Origin: Lachnospiraceae bacterium
Lineage (GTDB): Bacteria > Bacillota > Clostridia > Lachnospirales > Lachnospiraceae
Reading direction: 5' to 3'
Assembly: GCA_017626325.1 (NCBI GenBank)
Contig: JAGAIZ010000058.1
Location: 1 to 62,229, forward strand
DNA length: 62,229 bases
The notes beneath the pieces were generated by a model. The model saw only the letters and a program-made list of their open reading frames with translations, was not told where the DNA came from and ran no database searches. Positions 1 through 7,629 of this stretch are shown one piece after another. A program made the position numbers and the translations under genes. Every line of letters begins with the position of its first letter. Position 1 is the stretch's first letter.

Positions 1-143
1 GGACGCCCTTTGAAGGGCGGCGACGAGTCAAGGGCTTAGTGGCTTGAACGTAAAGTGAAAGCCAGCGTCTTTAGGCGCTGGCCGGTAACACGGGCTTATA
101 GCCCGGAGCAAACCACCCGTTTTACGGGTGGTCATGATTTCAA
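1..143 (+). ncRNA. Four-hairpin array, probable right end of an IS200/IS605-type (TnpB) element
   Basis: Four perfect or near-perfect hairpins follow one another: 4-19, 61-82, 91-105 and 112-132 (9-bp stem, TTT loop). They are followed by CATGATTTCAA. The right ends of IS200/IS605 elements carry such stem-loops, often transcribed as the TnpB omega-RNA, and in some members the cleavage site is TCAA, which is present at 140-143. No TnpB coding sequence can be recognised in the 45 bases visible before the array, so the assignment is an inference. It could instead be another structured RNA cut by the window edge. Confidence 0.45.
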
Positions 144-150
144 ATCTTCG

Positions 151-179
151 TTGACAAAGCAGGGAAATGTTCCGATAAT
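151..179 (+). promoter_or_regulatory. SigA-type promoter for the DUF6483/PAS operon
   Basis: A consensus -35 TTGACA at 151-156 is followed after 17 bases by GATAAT at 174-179. It lies 61 bases upstream of the DUF6483 start and directly after the hairpin array. Confidence 0.65.
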
Positions 180-239
180 TATAATATGTTCAGAATAGAA
201 AGAACAGGAAATATTCTTTGCGGAATGGAGTGAATGGCA

Positions 240-623
240 ATGTTTGAGCAGGATTATATTATGAGACTAATTAAGGAAATGGTGCGTGCCATATTAAAGC
301 TGTTGTTTCAGATAGATACCGAAAATCCGATAACAGAACTGCTTGAAAGCACCGAGCAGAAGGAAACTTTAGAAGAACTGCTTCGCATGATTGACGAGGG
401 GGAAATCAATGAAGCAGAAAACCGATTATCTGATTTGGTAGATGGGACAGATAAGGAGAGCCTGAAAACAGCATTATTGTTCTATTCTGCATTAAATGAA
501 AAGACAGATGATTTCCTGTTGGAGAATAATTTCAGCCGGGACGAAATCAGACTTGGAATCGAGAGTGTAACAGAAAAGTTTGGCGTAAGAAGTCTGGCAG
601 AGTCTTTTTTAGATAATTTTTGA
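240..623 (+). CDS. DUF6483 family protein
   Basis: This is a 127-residue acidic, mostly helical protein beginning MFEQDYIMRLIKEMVRAI, the usual opening of the DUF6483 family, which is common in Lachnospiraceae and has no assigned function. An upstream ATG at 234 also exists, but the GGAG at 227-230 is 9 bases from the ATG at 240 and only 3 from 234, so 240 is preferred. There is no signal peptide or membrane segment, so it is probably cytoplasmic. The stop almost touches the next gene, implying one operon with the PAS protein and probably with YaiI. Family assignment is from memory of the N-terminal motif. Confidence 0.8.
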   Translation: MFEQDYIMRLIKEMVRAILKLLFQIDTENPITELLESTEQKETLEELLRMIDEGEINEAENRLSDLVDGTDKESLKTALLFYSALNEKTDDFLLENNFSRDEIRLGIESVTEKFGVRSLAESFLDNF

Positions 624-637
624 TTGTGAGGTATGAC

Positions 638-1321
638 ATGGCAGGTAAAAAGACAAAGACACATAAAAGGATAGATGGTAAGCTGCTTCAAATGAATAAG
701 CGGTTTTCCAATCTGAAAATGAAACAGAAGGATAAGATTACAGGCTGGGTGTATGAGGAATACAAAAAGTATGTAACGGAACAGGAACGGATTCCAAATA
801 GCGAGGCTGACGAGCGTATCATAGATGCGGTGCTTGATAAGATAAATGAAGCAGAAATATGGATTCCGGCAGGAGAAATTGTAAGCTACTATCACAGGAA
901 GAAGCCACAGCTTCAGAAACGCTTGGAGAATGAAAAGGAAGTACGCTTCAAAAGTTATGGCAGTTTTTACAGAAGTATCATTGATCAGGATAGAAGTGCG
1001 GTTGTTATCTGCAATCTGAAACACGAAATCATATATATGAATCCTGCGGCTGTGGAAAGTTATGCCAAGAGTGGCGGTGATAAGCTGATAGGAAAAAGTA
1101 TATTGGACTGCCACAATGCAGAGTCGGCAGAAAGGATCAAGCAGGTTGTGGAATGGTTTGCGGCAGACAAAAGCCACAATATGGTTTACACCTTCCACAA
1201 TGAAAAGCAGAATAAAGATGTGTATATGGTTGCCCTTCGTGAAAAGGAGAAACTGATTGGGTATTATGAAAAGCACGAATACAGGGATAAGGAAACCATG
1301 GAGATGTATGATTTGTGGTAA
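638..1321 (+). CDS. PAS-domain protein with basic helical N-terminus
   Basis: A basic N-terminal half (residues 1-95, rich in Lys/Arg helices) is followed by a PAS fold from about residue 100, with YRSIIDQDRSAVVICNLKHEIIYMN in the first strands written here in part as DRSAVVICNLKHEIIYMN. The C-terminal part, LIGKSILDCHNAESAERI, resembles the PAS module at the end of DUF438 proteins, which carries a similar NCHPPKS stretch. No kinase or other output domain is attached, so it may sense a ligand or redox state and act through a partner. The ATG at 638 is chosen over a TTG at 620 because AGG at 629-631 sits 6 bases upstream. Confidence 0.75.
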   Translation: MAGKKTKTHKRIDGKLLQMNKRFSNLKMKQKDKITGWVYEEYKKYVTEQERIPNSEADERIIDAVLDKINEAEIWIPAGEIVSYYHRKKPQLQKRLENEKEVRFKSYGSFYRSIIDQDRSAVVICNLKHEIIYMNPAAVESYAKSGGDKLIGKSILDCHNAESAERIKQVVEWFAADKSHNMVYTFHNEKQNKDVYMVALREKEKLIGYYEKHEYRDKETMEMYDLW

Positions 1322-1336
1322 AATTGGAGTGAGATA

Positions 1337-1798
1337 ATGAAGATATTTGTGGATGCCGATGCCTGCCCGGTAGTTGGCATTGTGGAAAAAATCGCAAAGA
1401 AGCATGAAGTATCGGTAACACTACTGTGCGATACGAACCATGTGCTGTATTCTGATTACAGTGAGGTAATCGTGGTAGGTGCTGGAGCGGATGCAGTCGA
1501 TTATAAACTGATAAGCCTTTGTAAAAAGGGAGACATTGTGGTGTCTCAGGACTATGGTGTGGCGGCAATGGCACTTGGAAAAGGTGCATTTGCCATTCAT
1601 CAGTCCGGAAAATGGTATACGGACGAGAACATAGACCGTATGCTGATGGAGAGGCACATTGCAAAGAAAGAACGCAGAAGTAAATCCAAACATCATCTGC
1701 AAGGACCGGGCAGGCGTACCAGAGAAGATGATGAGAGATTTGAACAGTCCTTTGAGAAACTGGTGGAGAAAACTCTGACTACACAGGACGATTTTTAG
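1337..1798 (+). CDS. YaiI/YqxD family protein (UPF0178, DUF188)
   Basis: The 153-residue protein opens MKIFVDADACPVVGIVEKIA and has the conserved VGAGADAVDYKLISLCKKGD and VVSQDYGVAAMALGKGA segments of UPF0178. Acidic residues (FVDADACP, VVSQDYG) lie where PIN/NYN-like nucleases hold metal, so a nuclease-type role is possible but unproven for the family. The tail is basic (KKERRSKSKHH). Length is normal and the gene looks intact. It follows the PAS gene by 15 bases and probably shares its transcript. Confidence 0.9.
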   Translation: MKIFVDADACPVVGIVEKIAKKHEVSVTLLCDTNHVLYSDYSEVIVVGAGADAVDYKLISLCKKGDIVVSQDYGVAAMALGKGAFAIHQSGKWYTDENIDRMLMERHIAKKERRSKSKHHLQGPGRRTREDDERFEQSFEKLVEKTLTTQDDF

Positions 1799-1814
1799 AA
1801 TGGAGGCTTCATAA

Positions 1815-2174
1815 ATGGCGAATGAAGATAAAAAAGATTTTAATGCTATGCTTCACAATAACAAGGATATGCCTAAAATTCAGATAGTTACCGATGAAAA
1901 AAGTATTGAGAAATATGGTGGAAACAGGATGTATTTTGCTCCGCCGATTGACTATGACAGGGTAATGAAAGAGATTCCCTATGGAAAAGTAATTACAGTC
2001 GGAAAAATCAGGGAATACTTTGCCGGATTAAACGGTGCAGATTTTACAGAGCCGATGACGGCAGGTATTTTTGTTTCCGTTGCAGCATGGGCGAGCGAAC
2101 AGCGGAAGGGCATACGATTATTGAAAAAAGCTGGCGAGAAGCCAAAGGATATGAACAATAATGGTTGTATTTAG
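1815..2174 (+). pseudogene. MGMT-family (alkyltransferase-like) gene with internal deletion and frameshift
   Basis: Residues 45-97, containing EIPYGKVITVGKIREYFAG and TAGIFVSVAAWASEQR, match the MGMT/ATL-like DNA-binding domain. After codon 97 (about 2105) the frame continues with an unrelated tail. In the +2 frame, however, 2102-2161 reads AEGHTIIEKSWREAKGYEQ and stops, which resembles the normal C-terminal end of this family (EAEGHTIIEKG). The simplest reading is loss of roughly 30-40 codons (the segment usually holding the PYWR motif) with a frame change. The surviving ORF lacks the C-terminal third and is probably not functional. Confidence 0.65.
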
Positions 2175-2264
2175 ATATGTTTGGTTTGAAGGATGTTGTT
2201 TATATTTATAAATACCTGATAATTTAATTTTATATTCTGATTTTTGTTGATAAAATGATGTAAG

Positions 2265-2298
2265 ACGGACAGCCATCAAAAACAAGGTTGCCCGTTTT
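2265..2298. terminator. Hairpin between convergent genes
   Basis: ACGGACAGCC at 2265-2274 pairs imperfectly with GGTTGCCCGT at 2286-2295, followed by TTTTAT. It sits between the broken MGMT gene and the convergent LysR gene and may serve both. Confidence 0.45.
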
Positions 2299-2316
2299 AT
2301 AAATGAAAAAAATATA

Positions 2317-3198
2317 TTAAAACATTGTTTTCAACATTTCAGCAAAATCTTCAATGTAATATCCAGAATTATCTTTTCGCCAGAAGGCACAGTATGTCTT
2401 TCTGACAGGCTCACCATTTCTGACGAGAGGAATACGCTCTATAGTGGAATCAAACCATGCCTGATTTCCAATTACATCAATTGGCATATATCCCTGTCCG
2501 GTAATGATTTTAAGCCTTGCTTCCTGAATAGAATCAGTGAAAAGGTAGTCACCTTTTATTCCGATGATGTCTTCATAATAGGATTGTTCTTCCTGCTGTC
2601 CGGCAGAAGTGATTACCAGGATGCAGGGGATATTTTTCAGCTCTGAAATTTCTATCATTTTCAGCCGGCTCAGAGGATTATGGTTGGAAATTTCTATGTA
2701 CATATGGCTCTCTGAAAGTATTTCATTGTTGTATAGATCTGAGAATGCCCGTCTTTGATCATTTAGAACCAGATCAACCTTGTTAGTTTCTAATGCTCTA
2801 TATAACTCTTCATGGCTTCCAACCATGATACTTACTTCAACAGTCGGGTATTTGGAAGAAAACTCTGCTACAGCTTCTGAAAGTTCATTACCATGATAGC
2901 CTTTATAATAGCCAATACGAAGAATCGCATGATTGTTGTCTGCGATTCTTTTCGTTTCCCGTTTTATCTGTTCTATATCGCTGGTAAGAATGAGACTTTT
3001 TCTGTAAAAGTGTTCTCCCGCCGGTGTCAGTGAAAAGGTCCGGTTATGTCTGTCAAGAAGCTTTACCCCAAGTTCGTGTTCAAGCTTTTTTATCTGTTGG
3101 GAAATAGCTGATTGGGAAACATTACATTTTTCAGCAGCCTGATAAAAGTTTCCGGTTTCGATAATAGCCTGAAAATATTCAATCTGTCTAAACAGCAT
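2317..3198 (-). CDS. LysR-family transcriptional regulator
   Basis: The 293-residue protein has an N-terminal winged helix-turn-helix (residues 2-60: ETGNFYQAAEKCNVSQSAIS then QQIKKLEHELGVKLLDR) and a C-terminal LysR substrate-binding domain from about residue 90. Length is normal. It is divergent from the flavodoxin-SDR-AKR genes, the classic arrangement for a LysR regulator and its target, so it probably controls those redox genes in response to a small ligand. The 155-base divergent spacer holds a promoter for the target and a TTATACT-type inverted repeat. Confidence 0.92.
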   Translation of the reverse strand: MLFRQIEYFQAIIETGNFYQAAEKCNVSQSAISQQIKKLEHELGVKLLDRHNRTFSLTPAGEHFYRKSLILTSDIEQIKRETKRIADNNHAILRIGYYKGYHGNELSEAVAEFSSKYPTVEVSIMVGSHEELYRALETNKVDLVLNDQRRAFSDLYNNEILSESHMYIEISNHNPLSRLKMIEISELKNIPCILVITSAGQQEEQSYYEDIIGIKGDYLFTDSIQEARLKIITGQGYMPIDVIGNQAWFDSTIERIPLVRNGEPVRKTYCAFWRKDNSGYYIEDFAEMLKTMF

Positions 3199-3281
3199 AG
3201 TCTTGTATCTCCTTTGTTTATTTGTGGAACATTATTTCAAAATAAATCATATAACGATTAGTAAAAATAATCAATATGATA

Positions 3282-3321
3282 AGTATAAAGATTTGATTAA
3301 GTATCTGGAGTGACTTATACT
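3282..3321 (+). promoter_or_regulatory. Flavodoxin promoter with flanking inverted repeat (possible LysR operator)
   Basis: TTGATT at 3293-3298 and TATACT at 3316-3321 are separated by 17 bases. AGTATAA at 3282-3288 is the inverted copy of TTATACT at 3315-3321, so the repeat brackets the -35 and overlaps the -10. That position suits a LysR-type operator; this is inference. Confidence 0.5.
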
Positions 3322-3353
3322 AAAAATAACTTAAGACTAGGAAGGAAAAGATA

Positions 3354-3875
3354 ATGGCAAAGAATCTGATTATTTATTACTCCCGTGAGGGAGAAAATTA
3401 TGTGAATGGGCGAATTGAAAACCTAAAGAAAGGCAATACCAAAATATGTGCAGAGTATATTCAGAAAGCTGTTGGAGGAGATCTTTTTGAGATTCAGACA
3501 GTAAATGATTATTCCAAAGATTACCACATATGCACAGAAGAAGCTGCACAGGAAGTAAAAGATAATGCAAGACCGGAGCTGAAAAAGTACATGGACAACA
3601 TAGATTCATATAGCAATGTGTTTGTTTGTGGACCATGCTGGTGGGGTACTTTCCCGATGCCTGTTTTTTCTCAGATTGAAAGACTTGATTTTACCGGTAA
3701 AAAAGTAATGGTGCTTATGACACACGAAGGGAGCGGTCTTGGAAACAGTGAGCGAGACATAAGAAAAATGTGCAAAGGTGCAACCTTTGGAAACGGAATA
3801 GCAGTACATGGTGCAGACTCAAAAAAAGCTGTGAAAGCTGTTGCGGCATGGGCAAAGAAAAATGTAGAAGGATAA
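3354..3875 (+). CDS. Flavodoxin family protein
   Basis: The 173-residue protein starts MAKNLIIYYSREGENYVNGR; the IIYYSREGEN segment is the phosphate-binding loop region of flavodoxin-like folds. VCGPCWWGTFPMPVFSQIE and THEGSGLGNSERDIR match the FMN-contact loops (PIWWG..P and THEGSG) of the short Firmicute flavodoxins. It is probably an FMN electron carrier or reductase partner. AGGAAGG at 3340-3346 lies 7 bases before the ATG. The SDR gene follows within 16 bases, so they form an operon under the divergent LysR regulator. Confidence 0.88.
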   Translation: MAKNLIIYYSREGENYVNGRIENLKKGNTKICAEYIQKAVGGDLFEIQTVNDYSKDYHICTEEAAQEVKDNARPELKKYMDNIDSYSNVFVCGPCWWGTFPMPVFSQIERLDFTGKKVMVLMTHEGSGLGNSERDIRKMCKGATFGNGIAVHGADSKKAVKAVAAWAKKNVEG

Positions 3876-3891
3876 AAAGGAATTAAGAACT

Positions 3892-4725
3892 ATGAGCAAA
3901 GAAGTGATGATCGTAACCGGTGCAGGACAGATTTCAATGGCAATCGCAAGACGTGTCGGTTACGGAAAGAAAATCATAATGGGCGATAAAAATATGGAAA
4001 ATGCAAAAGCCGTTGCCAAAATTATGAATGATGCAGGATATGATGTGAAGCCGGTGGAAATGGATTTGGCTTTCAGAGAATCTATTTCAAATCTGATTGC
4101 AAAAGCAAAAGAATATGGAGAGATTAAGATGCTGGTAAATGGAGCTGGTGTATCCCTATCTCAGGCTTCGATTGAAGCAATTTTAAAGGTAGATCTTTAT
4201 GGAACGGCGGTACTTCTGGAAGAAGTAGGCAAGGTCATCGGAAAAGGCGGTGTAGGTGTAACAATCTCAAGTCAGTCTGGCTGGAGAATGCCACAGTTGA
4301 CAGCCGAGCAGGATGCACAGCTTGCAACAACACCGACAGAGGAACTTTTAAGCCTTGAGATTTTACAGCCGGAGAATATCAGGGATACACTCCATGCATA
4401 CCAGATGGCAAAACGCTGCAATGAAAAGCGTGTCATGGCACAGTCGGTAGAGTGGGGAAAGAGAGGAGCAAGAATTAACGACATTGCCCCCGGAATTATC
4501 GTAACACCGCTTGCGATGGATGAGTTTAACGGACCTCGTGGAGATTTTTACAAAAATATGTTTGCCAAATGCCCGGCAGGAAGACCGGGAACAGCAGACG
4601 AAGTCGCAAATGTAGCAGAACTTTTGATGAGTGACAGAGGGGCATTTATTACAGGATCTACGTTCCTTGTTGATGGTGGAGCAACAGCAAACTACTACTA
4701 TGGTCCATTAAAGCCGGAAGCATAA
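3892..4725 (+). CDS. SDR-family NAD(P)-dependent oxidoreductase
   Basis: This is a 277-residue short-chain dehydrogenase. VTGAGQISMAIARRV forms the dinucleotide-binding turn, LVNGAGVS the NAG motif, TISSQSG carries the catalytic Ser, and HAYQMAKRCN contains the YxxxK pair. INDIAPGIIVTPLA and GSTFLVDGGATANYY are the usual C-terminal motifs. The TGAGQIS turn departs from the classical TGxxxGIG, as in other members of this LysR-linked clade. It is co-transcribed with the flavodoxin and acts in the cytoplasm; the substrate is unknown. Confidence 0.9.
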   Translation: MSKEVMIVTGAGQISMAIARRVGYGKKIIMGDKNMENAKAVAKIMNDAGYDVKPVEMDLAFRESISNLIAKAKEYGEIKMLVNGAGVSLSQASIEAILKVDLYGTAVLLEEVGKVIGKGGVGVTISSQSGWRMPQLTAEQDAQLATTPTEELLSLEILQPENIRDTLHAYQMAKRCNEKRVMAQSVEWGKRGARINDIAPGIIVTPLAMDEFNGPRGDFYKNMFAKCPAGRPGTADEVANVAELLMSDRGAFITGSTFLVDGGATANYYYGPLKPEA

Positions 4726-4729
4726 GAAT

Positions 4730-4810
4730 ATGGAGTGGTATAAGAAAGTGAGAGTCATTATTGCTGTTATGTGTATGATACCAATCCTGATGTCTGGCTG
4801 TAGAACATAA
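4730..4810 (+). pseudogene. Orphan lipoprotein signal peptide (26 codons)
   Basis: Directly after the SDR stop, an ATG at 4730 opens a 26-codon frame: a Lys/Arg N-region, a hydrophobic core (VIIAVMCMIPILM) and a lipobox LMSGC, then RT and a TAA stop. This is a complete lipoprotein export signal with no mature protein. In related loci a lipoprotein flavodoxin often follows the SDR gene, so this is probably the stump of such a gene, the rest having been deleted before the aldo/keto reductase. No GGAGG-type ribosome site is obvious. A free signal peptide function is possible but not supported. Confidence 0.55.
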
Positions 4811-4899
4811 AAAGAATGGGCAAAACAGTGTTTAAAATAGACAGTCAATAAAAAGCTATGATATGTATATAATTAGTCTGAAAGCAGGTGGATTTTATT

Positions 4900-5871
4900 A
4901 TGAAAAAACGGAAAATAGGAGAATCAATGGTGTCTGCAATCGGTCTTGGCTGCATGGGGATTACCCATGCAAGCGGGGCTCCTATGGATATAGAGGGAGG
5001 TGTCAATGTAATACGGCAGGCATATGATATGGGATATACATTATTCGATACAGCAGAGTGTTATACAGGAATTTACAAAGATGGCAGTATTGCATACAAT
5101 GAAGAAATTGTAGGAAAAGCTATACAGCCGGTTCGTGACAAGATAATGGTTGCTACAAAATTCGGAGTAAAACATGGTAATGGAACGTTACTTTTGGATA
5201 GCAGACCGGAAACAATCCGAAGGTCTGTGGAAGGAAGCCTGAAACGGTTACATACGGATTATATTGATTTATATTATCAGCACAGGATAGATCCGAATGT
5301 TGAACCGGAAGAAGTGGCTGAAATAATGGCAGAATTGATAAAAGAAGGAAAAATTTGCTCCTGGGGAATTTCTGAAAGCAATGAAGAATATCTTCGACGT
5401 GCACATTCTGTTTGTCCTGTTGCAGCTATACAAAATCGTTATTCTATGATGGCACGCTGGCATGAAAAACTGTTTCCTGTTGCGGAAGAACTTGGTATTG
5501 CATATGTGGCATTTTCACCAATGGCAAATGGATTTCTGACAGGAAGGTATCATCGTGATTCTGTTTTTGAAAAAGGAACAGATTACAGAAGTGATATGCC
5601 TCAGTATACAGAAGAAGGATTTACTAAAGGACAGGAACTGTTAGAACTGTTACATAATCTGGCAGAGGAAAAAGAGGCAGCTCCGGCACAGATTTCCCTG
5701 TCATGGATGCTGTGCAAAAAGCCATTTATCATTCCAATTCCGGGAAGCAGGAAAATAGAACGTTTGAAAGAAAATTTTGGAGCAATGAATGTGTCGCTTA
5801 CCGAAAAAGAAATTGCAGATATAGACAAAAAGCTGGATGCAATGAATATTCCGGTTTTTGGTGGTCATTGA
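4900..5871 (+). CDS. Aldo/keto reductase
   Basis: The 323-residue protein has the AKR TIM barrel with its tetrad: Asp and Tyr in LFDTAECYTG, Lys in VATKFGV and His in LYYQHRIDPN. The NADPH-binding end IPIPGSRKIERLKENFGA is intact. A GTG at 4888 is an alternative, but AGGTGG at 4886-4891 is 8 bases before the ATG at 4900, which decides the start. It lies downstream of the flavodoxin and SDR genes in the same orientation and likely belongs to the same redox set, reducing aldehydes or ketones with NADPH in the cytoplasm. Confidence 0.92.
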   Translation: MKKRKIGESMVSAIGLGCMGITHASGAPMDIEGGVNVIRQAYDMGYTLFDTAECYTGIYKDGSIAYNEEIVGKAIQPVRDKIMVATKFGVKHGNGTLLLDSRPETIRRSVEGSLKRLHTDYIDLYYQHRIDPNVEPEEVAEIMAELIKEGKICSWGISESNEEYLRRAHSVCPVAAIQNRYSMMARWHEKLFPVAEELGIAYVAFSPMANGFLTGRYHRDSVFEKGTDYRSDMPQYTEEGFTKGQELLELLHNLAEEKEAAPAQISLSWMLCKKPFIIPIPGSRKIERLKENFGAMNVSLTEKEIADIDKKLDAMNIPVFGGH

Positions 5872-5877
5872 TTTTTT

Positions 5878-5920
5878 AAGACCAACAAGCTCAGCATAAT
5901 CAAGTGCGATTGTTGGTCTT
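5878..5920 (+). terminator. Hairpin after aldo/keto reductase
   Basis: AAGACCAACA at 5878-5887 is the exact inverse of TGTTGGTCTT at 5911-5920, with a 23-base loop, just past the stop codon. The T tract is short. Confidence 0.5.
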
Positions 5921-5943
5921 TAAATTATAATTCTAATAAAAAT

Positions 5944-6333
5944 ATGGGATTTGATTTTATGTTCAATGTGTTTCCGTTTATGTTTGGTATTATATTTATT
6001 ATAGTGATTGGTATGTTTATTGTGACAGCAGTAAGAGGGATTGGTGAGTGGAATAAGAATAATCAATCGCCCCGACTGACAGTAGCAGCTACTGTTGTGG
6101 CAAAGAGACAGAATGTTTCACATAGCCATCATGCAAATGCAGGAGATATGTCGGGGGCTCATGGGTATCATACAAGTACCCATACCACTTACTATGTTAC
6201 CTTTCAGGTGGAAAGCGGTGATAGGATGGAGCTTGCTGTAAGCGGCAGTGAGTATGGTATGCTTGCGGAGGGAGGTCAGGGACAGCTTTCTTTTCAGGGA
6301 ACAAGGTATCTGGAATTTCGCAGGGAAATTTAA
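5944..6333 (+). CDS. DUF2500-family membrane protein
   Basis: The 129-residue protein has one N-terminal membrane segment (residues 8-30, FPFMFGIIFIIVIGMFIV) and an external or cytoplasmic beta-rich domain with ATVVAKRQNVSHSHH, TTYYVTFQVESGDRMEL and SYGMLAEGGQG-like motifs typical of DUF2500. Function is unknown for the family. A His-rich linker (SHSHHANAGDMSGAHGYH) is notable. No clear ribosome site precedes the ATG at 5944; the in-frame ATG at 5959 is an alternative. It stands between two terminators and is probably expressed alone. Confidence 0.8.
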   Translation: MGFDFMFNVFPFMFGIIFIIVIGMFIVTAVRGIGEWNKNNQSPRLTVAATVVAKRQNVSHSHHANAGDMSGAHGYHTSTHTTYYVTFQVESGDRMELAVSGSEYGMLAEGGQGQLSFQGTRYLEFRREI

Positions 6334-6366
6334 TTGATTGCAAAAAAAGACTGAAGAACGGAAAAG

Positions 6367-6408
6367 GCAGGGAAAACGGTATGATGAATACTGATTTCCC
6401 TGCTTTTT
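6367..6408 (+). terminator. Terminator after DUF2500 gene
   Basis: GCAGGGAAA at 6367-6375 pairs perfectly with TTTCCCTGC at 6395-6403 and is followed by TTTTT. Confidence 0.75.
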
Positions 6409-6418
6409 CTTAAATTAT

Positions 6419-6559
6419 TTGTTCATCAGAAGTGAAAAAGGCGGTATTGTTACTCTAAAAATATCTACATTTACAAAAGGTGTACAATATTCCACCCAAA
6501 ATGGCTGGTTTAGTCACTCTGATAAAACCAACTCTTACGGTACAATACATACAGCTTAA
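6419..6559 (+). other. Orphan open frame, possible gene remnant
   Basis: An open frame from a TTG at 6419 to TAA at 6557 reads through a Gly/Ser/Thr/aromatic-rich stretch, KGVQYSTQNGWFSHSDK then TNSYGTIHTA. There is no ribosome site or ATG, so it looks like the 3' remnant of a secreted-protein or bacteriocin-like gene rather than a live gene. I do not recognise the family. Confidence 0.25.
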
Positions 6560-6592
6560 GCAAATACATAAGGTGCCGGAAAAGAGTGAAAG

Positions 6593-6916
6593 GTGTACTA
6601 CGACATTGTAAAGAGTGGAAAACGAATCAGCGGACTTAGGACAGCACGGGGTATGACAAGACAGCAGTTTGCAGAACTGATAGGAATATCAGTAGATGCA
6701 ATGCGTAAGATAGAACTTGGCATAAATGGGGCAAAGATAGATACCCTAATTAGTATTGCAGATATGTTTGAGGTATCGTTAGACTATCTGGTATGCGGAG
6801 GTGAAAGAAAAATGGATATTGATAATCTGCTGGCAGGACTGAAAGAGAATGAAATACAGTTTATCAAAAATATGATTTTGAGTACCATTGATAATATGAA
6901 ACTTCTGACAGAATAA
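6593..6916 (+). CDS. XRE-family helix-turn-helix regulator
   Basis: The 107-residue protein has a canonical XRE/Cro helix-turn-helix at residues 10-65 (GKRISGLRTARGMTRQQFAE then LIGISVDAMRKIELG), followed by VSLDYLVCGG and a C-terminal helical tail that may mediate dimerisation. It starts at GTG 6593; an in-frame TGA lies at 6587, so no earlier start is possible, and the ribosome site is weak. It is followed by its own strong terminator, immediately before the long non-coding leader of the recombinase module, so it may regulate that module. Confidence 0.85.
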   Translation: MYYDIVKSGKRISGLRTARGMTRQQFAELIGISVDAMRKIELGINGAKIDTLISIADMFEVSLDYLVCGGERKMDIDNLLAGLKENEIQFIKNMILSTIDNMKLLTE

Positions 6917-6960
6917 AAAATCGGATTGCATTTTATAAAAAAGTGCAGTCCGATTTTTTT
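6915..6960 (+). terminator. Strong terminator after XRE gene
   Basis: A long hairpin with arms AATCGGATTGCA and TGCAGTCCGATT (one mismatch) ends in TTTTTTT. Confidence 0.85.
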
Positions 6961-7075
6961 GTGGGGAATTTCAGATAAAGAGTGCTGCTCCCACTAAAAA
7001 GAGTGTGGGTTACTGTAGTGGCAGCCTCCAGTCAGTTATACTTTGTGCAGGTTCTTAAAAAAGAGCCACTGAACA

Positions 7076-7566
7076 TTGACAACTGAATAGGACACGCATA
7101 CATCTGATTTTATTTTCGCCTTTATCCGTCAGCTTAAAGCAGACGGATGGAGGTGGCAGAAACCCATTTCGTGCGATGAAGCTCCTCGATGCGGACAACC
7201 GGCATACAACTTATTGATTTGTTTAGCGGAAACGGTGGTCCGGTATCGTGCCTGTGAAGGTTCTGAGCAGAGGTTTGTGCCTACCGGACTGGCAGCCGGA
7301 GATAATGAGATAAAACAGCACCGGAATTTCAGCGAAACGCATTTTTCGGGAGTGGCTTCCTGTAGACTCTGTCCGGTTGGGCAGTGACGGAGATGCAGTG
7401 TGGGATTGCCGTCCCGGTGTATGTTACCCGGCTGGGGGATCTGATTGAGAAATCAGCTCAATAAATCTTTTATGATTTTTACGGATAAAGTGGCATTCGT
7501 GCCACCTTGTCCTTTGAGATAAAGAAATTGACACGCAAGGTATGCGGTATGGAGCAGTTTCTTTAT
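7076..7566 (+). ncRNA. Long structured non-coding leader of the recombinase module (candidate RNA)
   Basis: From 6961 to 7629 no plausible gene is seen. A -35 TTGACA at 7076 with a weak TACATC 17 bases on could start a transcript. Perfect helices lie at 7124-7130/7142-7148, 7238-7245/7282-7289 (8 bp closing a 36-base domain) and 7441-7446/7451-7456 (capped by a GAGA tetraloop). Others are 7490-7494/7501-7505, extendable outward, and 7518-7526/7558-7566. The stretch is GC-richer than the flanking island genes, as expected for structured RNA in an AT-rich genome. No known class was recognised; group II intron domain V is absent. Confidence 0.4.
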
Positions 7567-7629
7567 TTCAGAGGATAAACGCCGGCATATCTTTCTGTAA
7601 AAATCTATGAAAGAGCAGGTACAGAGAAT

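Noticed and set aside
482-1405. 307-codon minus-strand frame over the DUF6483/PAS genes
   Set aside because: Antisense to three well-packed genes with good starts; composition is that of a shadow frame.
6961-7629. Group II intron as explanation of the non-coding region
   Set aside because: A GTGCG occurs at 7171, but no domain V hairpin and no intron-encoded reverse transcriptase were seen.
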